DNA of 59,948 nucleotides from Streptomyces hayashii (GCF_024539815.1 NZ_JAHHIU010000104.1:1-59948); one strand, 5' to 3'; counted from the first letter of the stretch, positions 20,432-31,708 are shown. Notes: generated by a model not told the origin, from the letters alone. Numbers and translations: made by a program.

Positions 20432-20902
20432 ATGCCTCGTAAGGGCCCTGCCCCGAAGCGCCCGGTCATCATCGACCCGGTCTACGGTTCTCCTCTTGTC
20501 ACGTCGCTCATCAACAAGGTGCTGCTGAACGGCAAGCGCTCCACCGCCGAGCGCATCGTCTACGGCGCCATGGAGGGCCTGCGCGAGAAGACCGGCAACG
20601 ACCCGGTCATCACGCTGAAGCGCGCTCTTGAGAACATCAAGCCGACCATCGAGGTCAAGTCCCGCCGTGTCGGTGGCGCGACCTACCAGGTCCCGATCGA
20701 GGTCAAGCCCGGCCGCGCGAGCACCCTTGCTCTGCGCTGGCTCGTCGGCTACTCCCGCGCCCGTCGCGAGAAGACCATGACCGAGCGACTGCTCAACGAG
20801 CTTCTCGACGCGTCCAACGGCCTCGGCGCCGCTGTGAAGAAGCGCGAGGACACCCACAAGATGGCCGAGTCCAACAAGGCCTTCGCGCACTACCGCTGGT
20901 AG
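20432..20902 (+). CDS. rpsG: 30S ribosomal protein S7
   Basis: 156 residues, the full family length. It begins PRKGPAPKRPVI and includes LALRWLVGYSRARREKTMTERL, the conserved 16S rRNA-binding helix region. S7 organises the 30S head and in E. coli represses the str operon. It is the second gene of rpsL-rpsG-fusA; a 39-nt gap leads to fusA. Confidence 0.98.
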   Translation: MPRKGPAPKRPVIIDPVYGSPLVTSLINKVLLNGKRSTAERIVYGAMEGLREKTGNDPVITLKRALENIKPTIEVKSRRVGGATYQVPIEVKPGRASTLALRWLVGYSRARREKTMTERLLNELLDASNGLGAAVKKREDTHKMAESNKAFAHYRW

Positions 20903-20941
20903 TCGCTACCCACATCGAGACCGAGAGAAGACTGAAGCCTT

Positions 20942-23068
<2,127 letters not shown>

Positions 23069-23232
23069 CGCACCGCGTTCACACGCTTTAGGCTTGACTC
23101 CGGAGCCTCTGGGGCAATCACCCGCATCCGTCAAGGATCGTGAGTGTTTGCCCCGGGCCCGGGATTTGACAGCAAAGATCACCTGGCGCCGATGAAGCAA
23201 GGCGTTCCAGAACCACTTCCAGGAGGACCCCC
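23069..23232 (+). promoter_or_regulatory. fusA-tuf intergenic region
   Basis: The gap contains a 12-bp palindrome CCCGGGCCCGGG (23152-23163), a perfect -35-like TTGACA (23166-23171) with no convincing -10 at the right distance, and a TTGACT at 23094-23099. A separate tuf promoter inside this gap has been described in other streptomycetes. Which element acts here cannot be read with confidence. Confidence 0.35.
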
Positions 23233-24426
<1,194 letters not shown>

Positions 24427-24470
24427 GTCTTGTTGCTCGACCTGGTAGCTCCAGCCTGAGCTGAGCACCC

Positions 24471-24508
24471 GAGAGGGCCAGTACGACTCCGGTCGTACTG
24501 GCCCTCTC
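24471..24508 (+). terminator. Terminator of the str operon
   Basis: A 17-bp perfect stem (24471-24487 with 24492-24508) with a 4-nt loop, starting GAGAGGGCC. It has no T-run, but the stem is the strongest in the window. Confidence 0.85.
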
Positions 24509-24566
24509 GTCGTGTCCGGCTGTCGTGTCCGAGCTGTCGTCTCCGGGCTGTCGTGCCCGGCCGGGC

Positions 24567-25034
24567 TCAGATCCGCGCGAGGATCTGCCGCACCGGATGC
24601 CCCAGCGCCTTGCCGAGATCGGCCAGCTCACCGTCGTCGAGCGGTTCCCGGTCCGGATTCCAGGCGGCGATCTCGAAACGCGCGAAGCCGCAGGGCCGGT
24701 CGTACTCCAGGGCGTCCAGCGAGGTGGCCGCCCCGCAGCAGGGGACCTCCACGTCGAGGGTGACGAAGCCGTCGTCGCAGTGCGCTTCCAGGAGATCGCC
24801 GTACCAGAGGTCGGAGACGGCGGCCCCGCACCGCGGGCAGCCGATCCGCTCCAGGTGCTCGCCGCAGTCGACGGCCATGACGGCGTCGTACCACTCGACG
24901 TCGATCTCCGTGTCCAGGCCGGCGTCGTCCTCGGGAACGAGACGGATCAGCAGTGCGGCGGCGCGGTCGGCCGCGGCCTCGTCCGGCTGCCAGCGCGGGT
25001 CGGTCGGAATCACCGAGAGGACGTTGTCGCTCAT
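24567..25034 (-). CDS. Small zinc-ribbon protein of unknown function
   Basis: 155 residues from ATG 25034 (an alternative GTG at 25043 overlaps the upstream stop as GTGA and would add three residues). Two cysteine pairs, CPRCG near the middle and PCCG about 35 residues later, suggest a zinc ribbon. The rest is acidic and mixed alpha/beta, with no signal peptide or membrane span. It lies immediately after, and is probably coupled to, the winged-helix gene. I do not recognise a named family. Confidence 0.65.
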   Translation of the reverse strand: MSDNVLSVIPTDPRWQPDEAAADRAAALLIRLVPEDDAGLDTEIDVEWYDAVMAVDCGEHLERIGCPRCGAAVSDLWYGDLLEAHCDDGFVTLDVEVPCCGAATSLDALEYDRPCGFARFEIAAWNPDREPLDDGELADLGKALGHPVRQILARI

Positions 25035-25039
25035 GGGGC

Positions 25040-26038
25040 TCACTCGAATCGTCGAAGTCGTCTGCTGACGTGGTCGTCAGGTGAAGTGTCGTGGAACACG
25101 TCACGAGCCTTCGACGAGGGGCCGGTCAACGCTGCGGGCGAGGCGGACGGATTGTCCCTTTCTGTGTCCCGTGCGGCCGTTTGCGCACCTGCGGGCAGGG
25201 TGGCCTCCGGGTGATCGGTTCGGCAGTCGCGGCAGAGTCCCGTGGTCGGTGAGCGGAAGGGGCGGTCGCAGCCCTCGCAGGTCGGGGACGGCCCTCGCTT
25301 GGGCGGTGGAGGGTCCGGGGCCCGGAAGGGCGGCGGGGGCGGGAGCTGGGCGGCAAGGCGGTGCGCCAGGAGGGCTGCCGGCCGGCGCAGCGGGTCCGGT
25401 GGGAGGTCGGCGGTGAGGGCCCGCACCACCGCCGCGGGCCCGACGTCCCGTTCCAGCCAGGCGGCGACCCCGGGGGCGAGGTGCTCCGCGTCCGTGGCGG
25501 ACAGCAGCAGACGGGAGTCATGGCGGCGCAGACGGACGAGGAGGTCCGTAGCGGCCTGGAGGAGGGCCGGAGCCGGGTACGCGGGGCGCGGTACCGCGGG
25601 AAGGGCCTTGCGGGGCGCTGCCGGGCGTTTCGCGGGAACGCGCTCGGCAGCCGGGCGGGGCTCCCGGTGGCCGGGGCGGTTGCAGGAGATCGTGCGGGTG
25701 ATGATCCGGCCGCCGGGGACGCGGGTGCGTTCACGGCGGAGGTATCCGTGCGACTCCAGTTCGCGCAGCGCCGCGGCGATGCGGACCGCGCCCTCGGGGA
25801 AACGGGCGGTGAGGGTCTTGATGTCGACCCGGGCGCCCTTGGGCAGCGACTGGATGTGCACGCCCAGCCCGATCGCCAGCAGCGACAGCTCCTGGTGCTG
25901 GGCCAGGTGGTTGCCGATCACCGTGAAGCGTTCGGTGTGGTGGGCGTTCTCGTGGGTGAGACCGCTCGCGCGGGGGTGGTCTTTGCCTGAGAGGCGAGAC
26001 GCGGCGGCAGTGGGCGGGCTAGGGTTTTCGGTATCCAT
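25040..26038 (-). CDS. Winged-helix DNA-binding protein with C-terminal zinc motif
   Basis: 332 residues. A helix-turn-helix/winged-helix domain occupies about residues 35-112 (SLLAIGLGVHIQSLPKGARV, then LRELESHGYLRRER and the wing PGGRIITRTISC). A proline- and alanine-rich linker leads to a CEGCDRPF...CRDC zinc motif near residues 257-275. This layout is common in Streptomyces as helix-turn-helix domain proteins of unknown target. It overlaps the small zinc-ribbon gene downstream. No clear Shine-Dalgarno sequence precedes ATG 26038, so it may be leaderless. Confidence 0.7.
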   Translation of the reverse strand: MDTENPSPPTAAASRLSGKDHPRASGLTHENAHHTERFTVIGNHLAQHQELSLLAIGLGVHIQSLPKGARVDIKTLTARFPEGAVRIAAALRELESHGYLRRERTRVPGGRIITRTISCNRPGHREPRPAAERVPAKRPAAPRKALPAVPRPAYPAPALLQAATDLLVRLRRHDSRLLLSATDAEHLAPGVAAWLERDVGPAAVVRALTADLPPDPLRRPAALLAHRLAAQLPPPPPFRAPDPPPPKRGPSPTCEGCDRPFRSPTTGLCRDCRTDHPEATLPAGAQTAARDTERDNPSASPAALTGPSSKARDVFHDTSPDDHVSRRLRRFE

Positions 26039-26245
26039 CAGGAAGGTGTTGTTCCTCGGTGGTCAGGCCCTCGCGTCGGGGTGGCTGTCCCGCGCGGGGG
26101 CCGACGTATGTCTGCGATCAGTGGGGGCCGTGCTGCGCCGAGCCTAGAGCAGACAACCCGACCGGAATCCACCCGAGTTGGCATATTCACTCGCCGGAGT
26201 GAGCCTGCGCAGCGGGCGGGAGGGGTGGGGCTTGGTGGGGTCATT

Positions 26246-26734
26246 TCACCCTGGTGGTACTTGGGAAAGGCCGCCCCTGTCACCGAAGCTCGGAGAACCG
26301 GGTTCCGGTGCCGGTGACATCCGGATCTCCGCCCAGACCGTCTTCCGTGGCCGCCGCCCCTCGCTCACTCCCCAGCGGTCGGACAGCGCGTCCACGAGAA
26401 GCAGTCCGCGCCCCGTTTCGCCGTCTCCCGGGCCCTGGGCGGCCGGTCGGACGTACGGCATCCGGTCACCGCGCGTGTCCGTCACCTCGATGCGGAGGAC
26501 GTCCCCGACGACGTAGAGGAGCAGCTGGAAGTCGCGCCCCGGGACGCGCCCGTGGGTGACGGCGTTGGCCGCCAGCTCCGCGACGACGTGGGCCGCCGGG
26601 TCCATCGGCAGCCCCCAGGAGCGGAGTTGCTCGGTGGCGAGCAGACGGGCCAGCCGGGCTCCGCGGGGCGTGGCCGAAAGGCGCACGTCGAAGTTGCGGA
26701 TGGGGGAGCGGAGTTGAGGGGTTTCTCGAATCAC
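26246..26734 (-). CDS. GHKL-type ATP-binding protein, anti-sigma-factor kinase-like
   Basis: 162 residues from GTG 26734, chosen because the frame upstream runs through the palindromic promoter region. N box ELAANAVTHG, G1 box VTDTRGDRMP and G2 box GRGLLLVD are visible, giving a stand-alone HATPase domain like RsbW/SpoIIAB. Such proteins are frequently found next to XRE-DUF397 pairs in Streptomyces, as here, where the XRE gene is divergent. Its partner and whether it phosphorylates anything are unknown. Confidence 0.8.
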   Translation of the reverse strand: MIRETPQLRSPIRNFDVRLSATPRGARLARLLATEQLRSWGLPMDPAAHVVAELAANAVTHGRVPGRDFQLLLYVVGDVLRIEVTDTRGDRMPYVRPAAQGPGDGETGRGLLLVDALSDRWGVSEGRRPRKTVWAEIRMSPAPEPGSPSFGDRGGLSQVPPG

Positions 26735-26799
26735 GTGACTCAGAGTGGCGACGCATGCGTACCGTGAACAGTGACAACGCGGTTGCGTAGGGTCACTGT
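26731..26799. promoter_or_regulatory. Three palindromes in the divergent promoter region of the WhiJ-like island
   Basis: TCACGTGA (26731-26738, covering the ATPase start codon), ACGCATGCGT (26751-26760), and ACAGTGAC-N16-GTCACTGT (26768-26775/26792-26799). They fill most of the space between the ATPase and XRE genes and are candidate binding sites for the XRE protein. Confidence 0.55.
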
Positions 26800-26868
26800 C
26801 CGCCCCTTGTCCGGTCGTGTCCGGGCCTGTCGGGGACGGACGGCGCACGGACGAGGGAGGGGTGCGGG

Positions 26869-27744
26869 ATGTCGGTCGACGGGCAGGCGGTACGGCTCAG
26901 CGACGAGACGGACGAGCCGGGCTGGGAGGTGGACCCGGACGACGAGTGGGGCGTCGCGGTCGTGGCCACGGTGGGCCGCCAGCTGAAGCTGCGGCGCGAG
27001 GCGGTGGGGATGCGGGTCGCCGACTTCGCGGTGGCGGTGGGGTACGGCGAGGACATGGTCTACAAGATCGAGGGCGGGAAGAGGATCCCGAGGCCCGAGT
27101 ACCTGGACAGGGCCGACGAGATCCTCGGAGCGGGCGGCCTCCTCTCGGCCATGAACGAGGACGTCAGGAAGGTCCAGTACCCGAAGAAGGTGCGGGAGAT
27201 CGCGGAGCTGGAAGCGCGGGCCGTGGAGATCCAGCTCTACGATCCGCTGAGCATCCATGGGCTGTTGCAGACGCCGGAGTATGCGAGGGCGCTGTTGCGG
27301 ATGCGACGGCCTGCCTATCCGGATGATGTGGTGGCGAGGGGGGTCGCTGCTCGTGTCGCCCGCAAATCGGTGTTCGAGCGGGATCCGGTGCCCGAACTGG
27401 GATTCATCCTGGAGGAGTGGACGCTGCGGCGCCCGCTCGGGGGCCGCGCCGTATTGCGCGGTCAACTCGAACATCTGCTGAAGACGGGGGAGTTGCGCAA
27501 TGTCGAGCTTCAGGTGATGCCGATGGACCGGGAGGAGCACGCGGGGTTGGCCGGCGGCATCGAAGTGCTCAAGTTCGCGGACGGCTCGGCGGTGGGGCGC
27601 TCTCAGGCGGTGGCCGGCGGCCGGGCGGTGTTCGACCTGAAGCAGCTTCGTATCCTTGAACTGCGCTATGGCATCATCCGGGCTCAAGCGCTCACCCCAC
27701 GTGAGTCGTTGGCCTTCATCGAGCAACTGCTGGGGGACACATGA
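26869..27744 (+). CDS. XRE-family regulator with DUF5753 domain (WhiJ-like)
   Basis: 291 residues. The N-terminal helix-turn-helix spans about residues 27-80 (GRQLKLRREAVGMRVADFA, then MVYKIEGGKRIPRPEYL). The DUF5753 domain covers about residues 110-285 and is the typical partner domain in Streptomyces. GAGGGAGGGGTGCGGG precedes ATG 26869. Its stop overlaps the DUF397 start as ATGA, so translation is coupled. WhiJ-type regulators influence development in S. coelicolor. Which genes this one controls is unknown; its own promoter palindromes are the first guess. Confidence 0.85.
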   Translation: MSVDGQAVRLSDETDEPGWEVDPDDEWGVAVVATVGRQLKLRREAVGMRVADFAVAVGYGEDMVYKIEGGKRIPRPEYLDRADEILGAGGLLSAMNEDVRKVQYPKKVREIAELEARAVEIQLYDPLSIHGLLQTPEYARALLRMRRPAYPDDVVARGVAARVARKSVFERDPVPELGFILEEWTLRRPLGGRAVLRGQLEHLLKTGELRNVELQVMPMDREEHAGLAGGIEVLKFADGSAVGRSQAVAGGRAVFDLKQLRILELRYGIIRAQALTPRESLAFIEQLLGDT

Positions 27745-27944
27745 TCCGGGACCTGCACTGGTTCAAGAGCAGCTACAGCAGCAGCAGTGAAGCCGACTCC
27801 TGCGTCGAAGTGGCGACCGCCCCCGCCGTCGTCCATGTCCGGGACAGCAAGAACCCGGAGGGCGGCCCCACCTTCCGGGTCGCCTCTGCCGTCTGGACGG
27901 AGTTCGTGGCGTACGCGTCAGCCGGACAGCAGCGCGGCCAGTAG
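27741..27944 (+). CDS. DUF397 domain protein, partner of the XRE regulator
   Basis: 67 residues, essentially one DUF397 domain: LHWFKSSYSSSSEADSCVEVA, then VHVRDSKNPEGG and FRVASAVWTEFVAYA. The ATGA overlap with the XRE gene shows obligate co-expression. DUF397 proteins are small partners that modulate WhiJ-like regulators; a toxin/antitoxin-like relation has been proposed for some pairs. The last bases overlap the convergent membrane-protein gene. Confidence 0.9.
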   Translation: MIRDLHWFKSSYSSSSEADSCVEVATAPAVVHVRDSKNPEGGPTFRVASAVWTEFVAYASAGQQRGQ

Positions 27945-28226
27945 CAGCAGGAGCACCACGGGCAGAAGCGTGACCAGCAGGGCCGCCGTGGCCGCCAGGA
28001 TGCGGAGCGTTCTGAAGGAGCGGCGGTGGGGGAGGACCCAGGCGACCGCGAACAGGGCCAGGGCCGTGCAGAGGGCCCCTCCGTACTCGCCCATGGCGGC
28101 ATGTGCCCGGACCGCGCTGTACTCCATTGCGAGGACCGGCAGGCCGGGCGCGGAGGCGACCAGGGGGATCCTCCACCAGGTCGGGTGGTCGGCCCGGCGC
28201 TGCGGTGTGGCGTCGTACGTCGTCAT
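27918..28226 (-). CDS. Small hydrophobic membrane protein, unknown
   Basis: 102 residues from ATG 28226 (the frame stays open to 28262). Hydrophobic stretches include IPLVASAPGLPVLAMEYSAV, GALCTALALFAVAWVLP and a C-terminal ILAATAALLVTLLPVVLLLL, so two or three membrane spans are expected. It overlaps the 3' end of the DUF397 gene by 27 nt in convergent orientation. No named family is recognised, and the real start and expression are uncertain. Confidence 0.5.
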   Translation of the reverse strand: MTTYDATPQRRADHPTWWRIPLVASAPGLPVLAMEYSAVRAHAAMGEYGGALCTALALFAVAWVLPHRRSFRTLRILAATAALLVTLLPVVLLLLLAALLSG

Positions 28227-28232
28227 GGGAGC

Positions 28233-28307
28233 CACTTCACCAGCGCCGGCCGTCGCGGACATCGGGGTACGTACTCATGTACGGGCCCGTATCGTCCGGG
28301 TGAAGTG
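28233..28307. repeat. Nested inverted repeats between the island and the S10 operon
   Basis: CACTTCACC (28233-28241) and GGTGAAGTG (28299-28307) are 9-bp inverted repeats. Between them lies a perfect palindrome TACGGGCCCGTA (28280-28291). It could be a terminator-like cruciform or an operator; nothing coding is seen from 28227 to 28761. Confidence 0.5.
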
Positions 28308-28349
28308 CTCAGGTGGAGGCCGTCGGCCGCGGCTCGCCGTTCTCCGCGT

Positions 28350-28377
28350 TTGACCTGCGTCACGTCCGGGGTATTCT
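28350..28377 (+). promoter_or_regulatory. Candidate promoter of the S10 operon
   Basis: TTGACC (28350-28355), 16 bp, TATTCT (28372-28377). It predicts a leader of about 380 nt ahead of rpsJ. The boxes match the rplM promoter (TTGACC/TATTCT) exactly. Confidence 0.65.
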
Positions 28378-28672
28378 CTCCGGCTCGATTGGCCAGGCCC
28401 CTGCCCCATATGGCAGACTGTCGGAGTTGCTCGGTCGAGTGTTGATGCTGCGCGCCTCCCGCCGGGAGGACCGGAAGCGAGTCCCACAGTACTCGTCGCC
28501 CTAACTGCCTGCTGGCAGCGCTGGGGCGGACGTACGGGAATCTTTCGGGAAGTGTCAGTGCGGCGCCGACCAGGCACCCGGTGGACCTTTCGTCCTCGGC
28601 TTGCGGTTCCGGAAGGGCCGTGCTTTCCCAGCAGGGATGTTCGAACAAGGGGCATCTGTGTCGGTGAGAGCG

Positions 28673-28697
28673 CGACACACCCGACCGCGTGGGTCGG
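28673..28697 (+). promoter_or_regulatory. rpsJ leader element identical to one in the rpsL leader
   Basis: 25 of 25 nt match 19982-20006. The internal hairpin is CCGACC-GCGTG-GGTCGG. It lies 64 nt before rpsJ ATG 28762. The rest of the long leader (28378-28761) has no ORF that I would support. Confidence 0.7.
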
Positions 28698-28761
28698 AGA
28701 GACGAAGCGAACGGGCCATCTGGTTCCAGAGCGTTAGAAGAGACAGGACTACTGAGTAGCC

Positions 28762-29070
28762 ATGGCGGGACAGAAGATCCGCATCCGGCTCAAGGCCTAC
28801 GACCACGAGGTCATCGACAGCTCGGCGAAGAAGATCGTCGAGACGGTGACGCGTACTGGTGCGTCGGTCGCGGGCCCGGTGCCGCTGCCCACTGAGAAGA
28901 ACGTGTACTGCGTCATCAAGTCGCCGCACAAGTACAAGGACTCGCGCGAGCACTTCGAGATGCGCACGCACAAGCGCCTGATCGACATTCTCGACCCGAC
29001 TCCCAAGACCGTTGACTCTCTGATGCGACTCGACCTCCCGGCCGGTGTCGACATCGAGATCAAGCTCTGA
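28762..29070 (+). CDS. rpsJ: 30S ribosomal protein S10
   Basis: 102 residues, beginning AGQKIRIRLKAYDHEVID. S10 is part of the 30S head, and as NusE it also binds NusB/NusG in antitermination. It is the first gene of the S10 operon. Its long leader carries the element shared with rpsL. rplC follows after 17 nt. Confidence 0.98.
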   Translation: MAGQKIRIRLKAYDHEVIDSSAKKIVETVTRTGASVAGPVPLPTEKNVYCVIKSPHKYKDSREHFEMRTHKRLIDILDPTPKTVDSLMRLDLPAGVDIEIKL

Positions 29071-29087
29071 GGGCTGGTGATCTGAGA

Positions 29088-29732
29088 ATGGCTAAGCAGA
29101 TCAAGGGCATCCTGGGCGAGAAGCTCGGCATGACGCAGGTGTGGGACGAGAACAACCGTGTTGTTCCGGTCACCGTCGTCAAGGCCGGCCCCAACGTCGT
29201 GACCCAGGTCCGTACGAACGACAGTGACGGCTACGAGTCGGTCCAGATCGCCTTCGGCGAGATCGACCCGCGCAAGGTGAACAAGCCCCTCAAGGGCCAC
29301 TTCGCCAAGGCCGACGTCACGCCCCGTCGCCACCTCGTCGAGATCCGGACGGCCGATGCCGCCGAGTACACGCTCGGTCAGGAAATCACCGCCGAGGTCT
29401 TCGAGGCCGGCGTGAAGGTCGACGTGACCGGCAAGAGCAAGGGCAAGGGCTTCGCCGGTGTCATGAAGCGTCACAACTTCAAGGGCCTCGGCGCCGGTCA
29501 CGGCACCCAGCGCAAGCACCGCTCGCCCGGTTCCATCGGTGGCTGCGCCACCCCGGGCCGCGTGTTCAAGGGCCTCCGCATGGCGGGTCGCATGGGCAAC
29601 GAGCGCGTCACCACCCAGAACCTGACCGTCCACGCCGTTGACGCGGAGAAGGGTCTGCTGCTCATCAAGGGCGCTGTCCCCGGTCCGAACGGCGGCCTCG
29701 TCCTGGTCCGCACCGCGGCCAAGGGGGCCTGA
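29088..29732 (+). CDS. rplC: 50S ribosomal protein L3
   Basis: 214 residues. It contains KGKGFAGVMKRHNFKGLGAG and GSIGGCATPGRVFKG, the internal loop reaching the peptidyl-transferase centre, and starts KQIKGILGEKLGMTQVWD. L3 is one of the earliest-assembling 50S proteins. Eight nt separate it from rplD. Confidence 0.98.
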   Translation: MAKQIKGILGEKLGMTQVWDENNRVVPVTVVKAGPNVVTQVRTNDSDGYESVQIAFGEIDPRKVNKPLKGHFAKADVTPRRHLVEIRTADAAEYTLGQEITAEVFEAGVKVDVTGKSKGKGFAGVMKRHNFKGLGAGHGTQRKHRSPGSIGGCATPGRVFKGLRMAGRMGNERVTTQNLTVHAVDAEKGLLLIKGAVPGPNGGLVLVRTAAKGA

Positions 29733-29740
29733 GGTAACCG

Positions 29741-30400
29741 ATGAGCACTGTTGACATCCTTTCGCCTGCAGGCGAGAAGACCGGTAGCGTCGAGCTCCCC
29801 GCGGAGATCTTCGGCGTGGAGAAGATCAGCATCCCGCTGATCCACCAGGTCGTCGTCGCGCAGAACGCGGCTGCCCGTCAGGGCACCCACAAGACCAAGA
29901 CCCGCGGCGAGGTTCGCGGTGGCGGTAAGAAGCCTTACCGCCAGAAGGGCACCGGCCGCGCACGCCAGGGCTCGACCCGCGCGCCGCAGTTCGCCGGCGG
30001 TGGCGTCGTCCACGGCCCGCAGCCGCGTGACTACTCGCAGCGGACCCCGAAGAAGATGAAGGCTGCCGCTCTGCGTCACGCCCTCACCGACCGGGCCCGT
30101 CACAACCGCATTCACGTCGTCACCGGCGTGATCGAGGGCGAGACCCCCTCCACGAAGGCCGCTCGCTCGCTGTTCGGCAAGATCTCGGAGCGCAAGAACC
30201 TGCTCCTGGTCGTCGACCGCGCCGACGAGGCCGCGTGGCTGTCCGCCCGCAACCTGCCCCAGGTGCACATCCTGGAGCCGGGCCAGCTGAACACGTACGA
30301 CGTGATCGTCTCGGACGACGTGGTCTTCACCCAGGCCGCTCTTGAGTCCTTCGTGTCCGGCCCGAACAAGGCCAACGACACCGAAGGGAGTGACGCCTGA
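29741..30400 (+). CDS. rplD: 50S ribosomal protein L4
   Basis: 219 residues. The extended tunnel loop KTRGEVRGGGKKPYRQKGTG and the GSTRAPQFAGGGVVHGP segment are conserved. L4 lines the exit tunnel and in E. coli represses the S10 operon. Whether it does so here is unknown. It overlaps rplW by one base (TGATG), indicating coupled translation. Confidence 0.98.
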   Translation: MSTVDILSPAGEKTGSVELPAEIFGVEKISIPLIHQVVVAQNAAARQGTHKTKTRGEVRGGGKKPYRQKGTGRARQGSTRAPQFAGGGVVHGPQPRDYSQRTPKKMKAAALRHALTDRARHNRIHVVTGVIEGETPSTKAARSLFGKISERKNLLLVVDRADEAAWLSARNLPQVHILEPGQLNTYDVIVSDDVVFTQAALESFVSGPNKANDTEGSDA

Positions 30401-30819
30401 TGGCTACGCGTCACCCGAGCATCGCCTCCAAGGCGGCCAAGGCCGCCAAGGCCGCGCGCGTCGCCAAGGCGAAGCGCCACGAGGCCGAGGGCAAGAACAC
30501 CGTCGTCACCGCGCCCAGCAAGGCGTACACGGACCCCCGTGACGTTCTGCTGAAGCCGGTCGTGTCGGAGAAGAGCTACGCGCTCCTCGACGAGAACAAG
30601 TACACGTTCATCGTCGACCCGAACGCCAACAAGACCCAGATCAAGCAGGCCGTCCAGGCGGTCTTCTCGGTCAAGGTCACCGGGGTCAACACGATCAACC
30701 GCATCGGCAAGCGCAAGCGCACCAAGACCGGTTTCGGTCAGCGCGCGGGCACGAAGCGAGCGATCGTGACCCTTGCTGAGGGCGACCGTATCGACATCTT
30801 CGGCGGTCCGACCGCCTGA
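30400..30819 (+). CDS. rplW: 50S ribosomal protein L23
   Basis: 139 residues, with an N-terminal lysine/alanine-rich extension of about 45 residues (AAKAAKAARVAKAKRHEAEG) before the usual domain (DPRDVLLKPVVSEKSYALLD). L23 sits at the tunnel exit, binding signal recognition particle and trigger factor. Basic N-terminal extensions are common in high-G+C Gram-positives. Confidence 0.97.
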   Translation: MATRHPSIASKAAKAAKAARVAKAKRHEAEGKNTVVTAPSKAYTDPRDVLLKPVVSEKSYALLDENKYTFIVDPNANKTQIKQAVQAVFSVKVTGVNTINRIGKRKRTKTGFGQRAGTKRAIVTLAEGDRIDIFGGPTA

Positions 30820-30832
30820 GGGCGGTCCGGAT

Positions 30833-30848
30833 CGTCCGATATCGGACG
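30833..30848 (+). promoter_or_regulatory. Perfect 16-bp palindrome just before the rplB ribosome-binding site
   Basis: CGTCCGATATCGGACG forms a 6-bp stem with an ATAT loop and abuts GAGGA (30848-30852) ahead of rplB ATG 30860. It is preceded by a duplicated GGCGGTCCG (30802-30810 and 30821-30829). It may control rplB translation. Confidence 0.55.
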
Positions 30849-30859
30849 AGGACTGAATA

Positions 30860-31696
30860 ATGGGAATCCGCAAGTACAAGCCGACTACGCCGGGCCGTCG
30901 TGGCTCCAGCGTCGCCGACTTCGTCGAGGTCACGCGGTCCACGCCGGAGAAGTCGCTGGTCCGCCCGCTGCACAGCAAGGGCGGCCGTAACAACGCCGGT
31001 CGTGTGACCGTTCGCCACCAGGGTGGCGGACACAAGCGCGCCTACCGAGTGATCGACTTCCGTCGTCACGACAAGGACGGCGTGCCGGCGAAGGTCGCGC
31101 ACATCGAGTACGACCCCAACCGCACCGCGCGCATCGCGCTGCTGCACTACGCGGACGGCGAGAAGCGCTACATCCTCGCCCCGCGCAACCTGCAGCAGGG
31201 TGACCGCGTCGAGAACGGTCCCGGGGCCGACATCAAGCCGGGCAACAACCTGGCGATCCGCAACATCCCGGTCGGTACCACGATCCACGCGATCGAGCTC
31301 CGTCCCGGTGGCGGCGCCAAGTTCGCCCGCTCCGCAGGCGCCTCCGTGCAGCTGCTCGCGAAGGAGGGCTCGATGGCCCACCTCCGCATGCCGTCCGGTG
31401 AGATCCGCCTGGTCGACCAGCGCTGCCGCGCCACGGTCGGCGAGGTCGGCAACGCCGAGCAGAGCAACATCAACTGGGGCAAGGCCGGCCGCAAGCGCTG
31501 GCTGGGCGTCCGCCCGACCGTTCGCGGTGTGGCGATGAACCCGGTTGACCACCCCCACGGTGGTGGTGAGGGCAAGACCTCCGGTGGTCGCCACCCGGTC
31601 AGCCCCTGGGGTCAGAAGGAGGGTCGTACTCGTTCGCCGAAGAAGGCTTCGAACAAGTACATCGTCCGCCGCCGCAAGACGAACAAGAAGCGCTAG
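30860..31696 (+). CDS. rplB: 50S ribosomal protein L2
   Basis: 278 residues. The peptidyl-transferase-supporting segment GVAMNPVDHPHGGGEGK is intact, including the conserved histidine (DHPHGG). The start is GIRKYKPTTPGRRGSS. L2 is required for subunit joining and catalysis. Its start region carries the hairpin at 30833-30848. rpsS follows after 12 nt. Confidence 0.98.
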   Translation: MGIRKYKPTTPGRRGSSVADFVEVTRSTPEKSLVRPLHSKGGRNNAGRVTVRHQGGGHKRAYRVIDFRRHDKDGVPAKVAHIEYDPNRTARIALLHYADGEKRYILAPRNLQQGDRVENGPGADIKPGNNLAIRNIPVGTTIHAIELRPGGGAKFARSAGASVQLLAKEGSMAHLRMPSGEIRLVDQRCRATVGEVGNAEQSNINWGKAGRKRWLGVRPTVRGVAMNPVDHPHGGGEGKTSGGRHPVSPWGQKEGRTRSPKKASNKYIVRRRKTNKKR

Positions 31697-31708
31697 GAGC
31701 GGGTTTAG

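Noticed and set aside
23166..23171. Perfect TTGACA before tuf as a sigma-70 promoter
   Set aside because: No TANNNT sequence is found 16-19 bp downstream. Kept only as part of the intergenic description.
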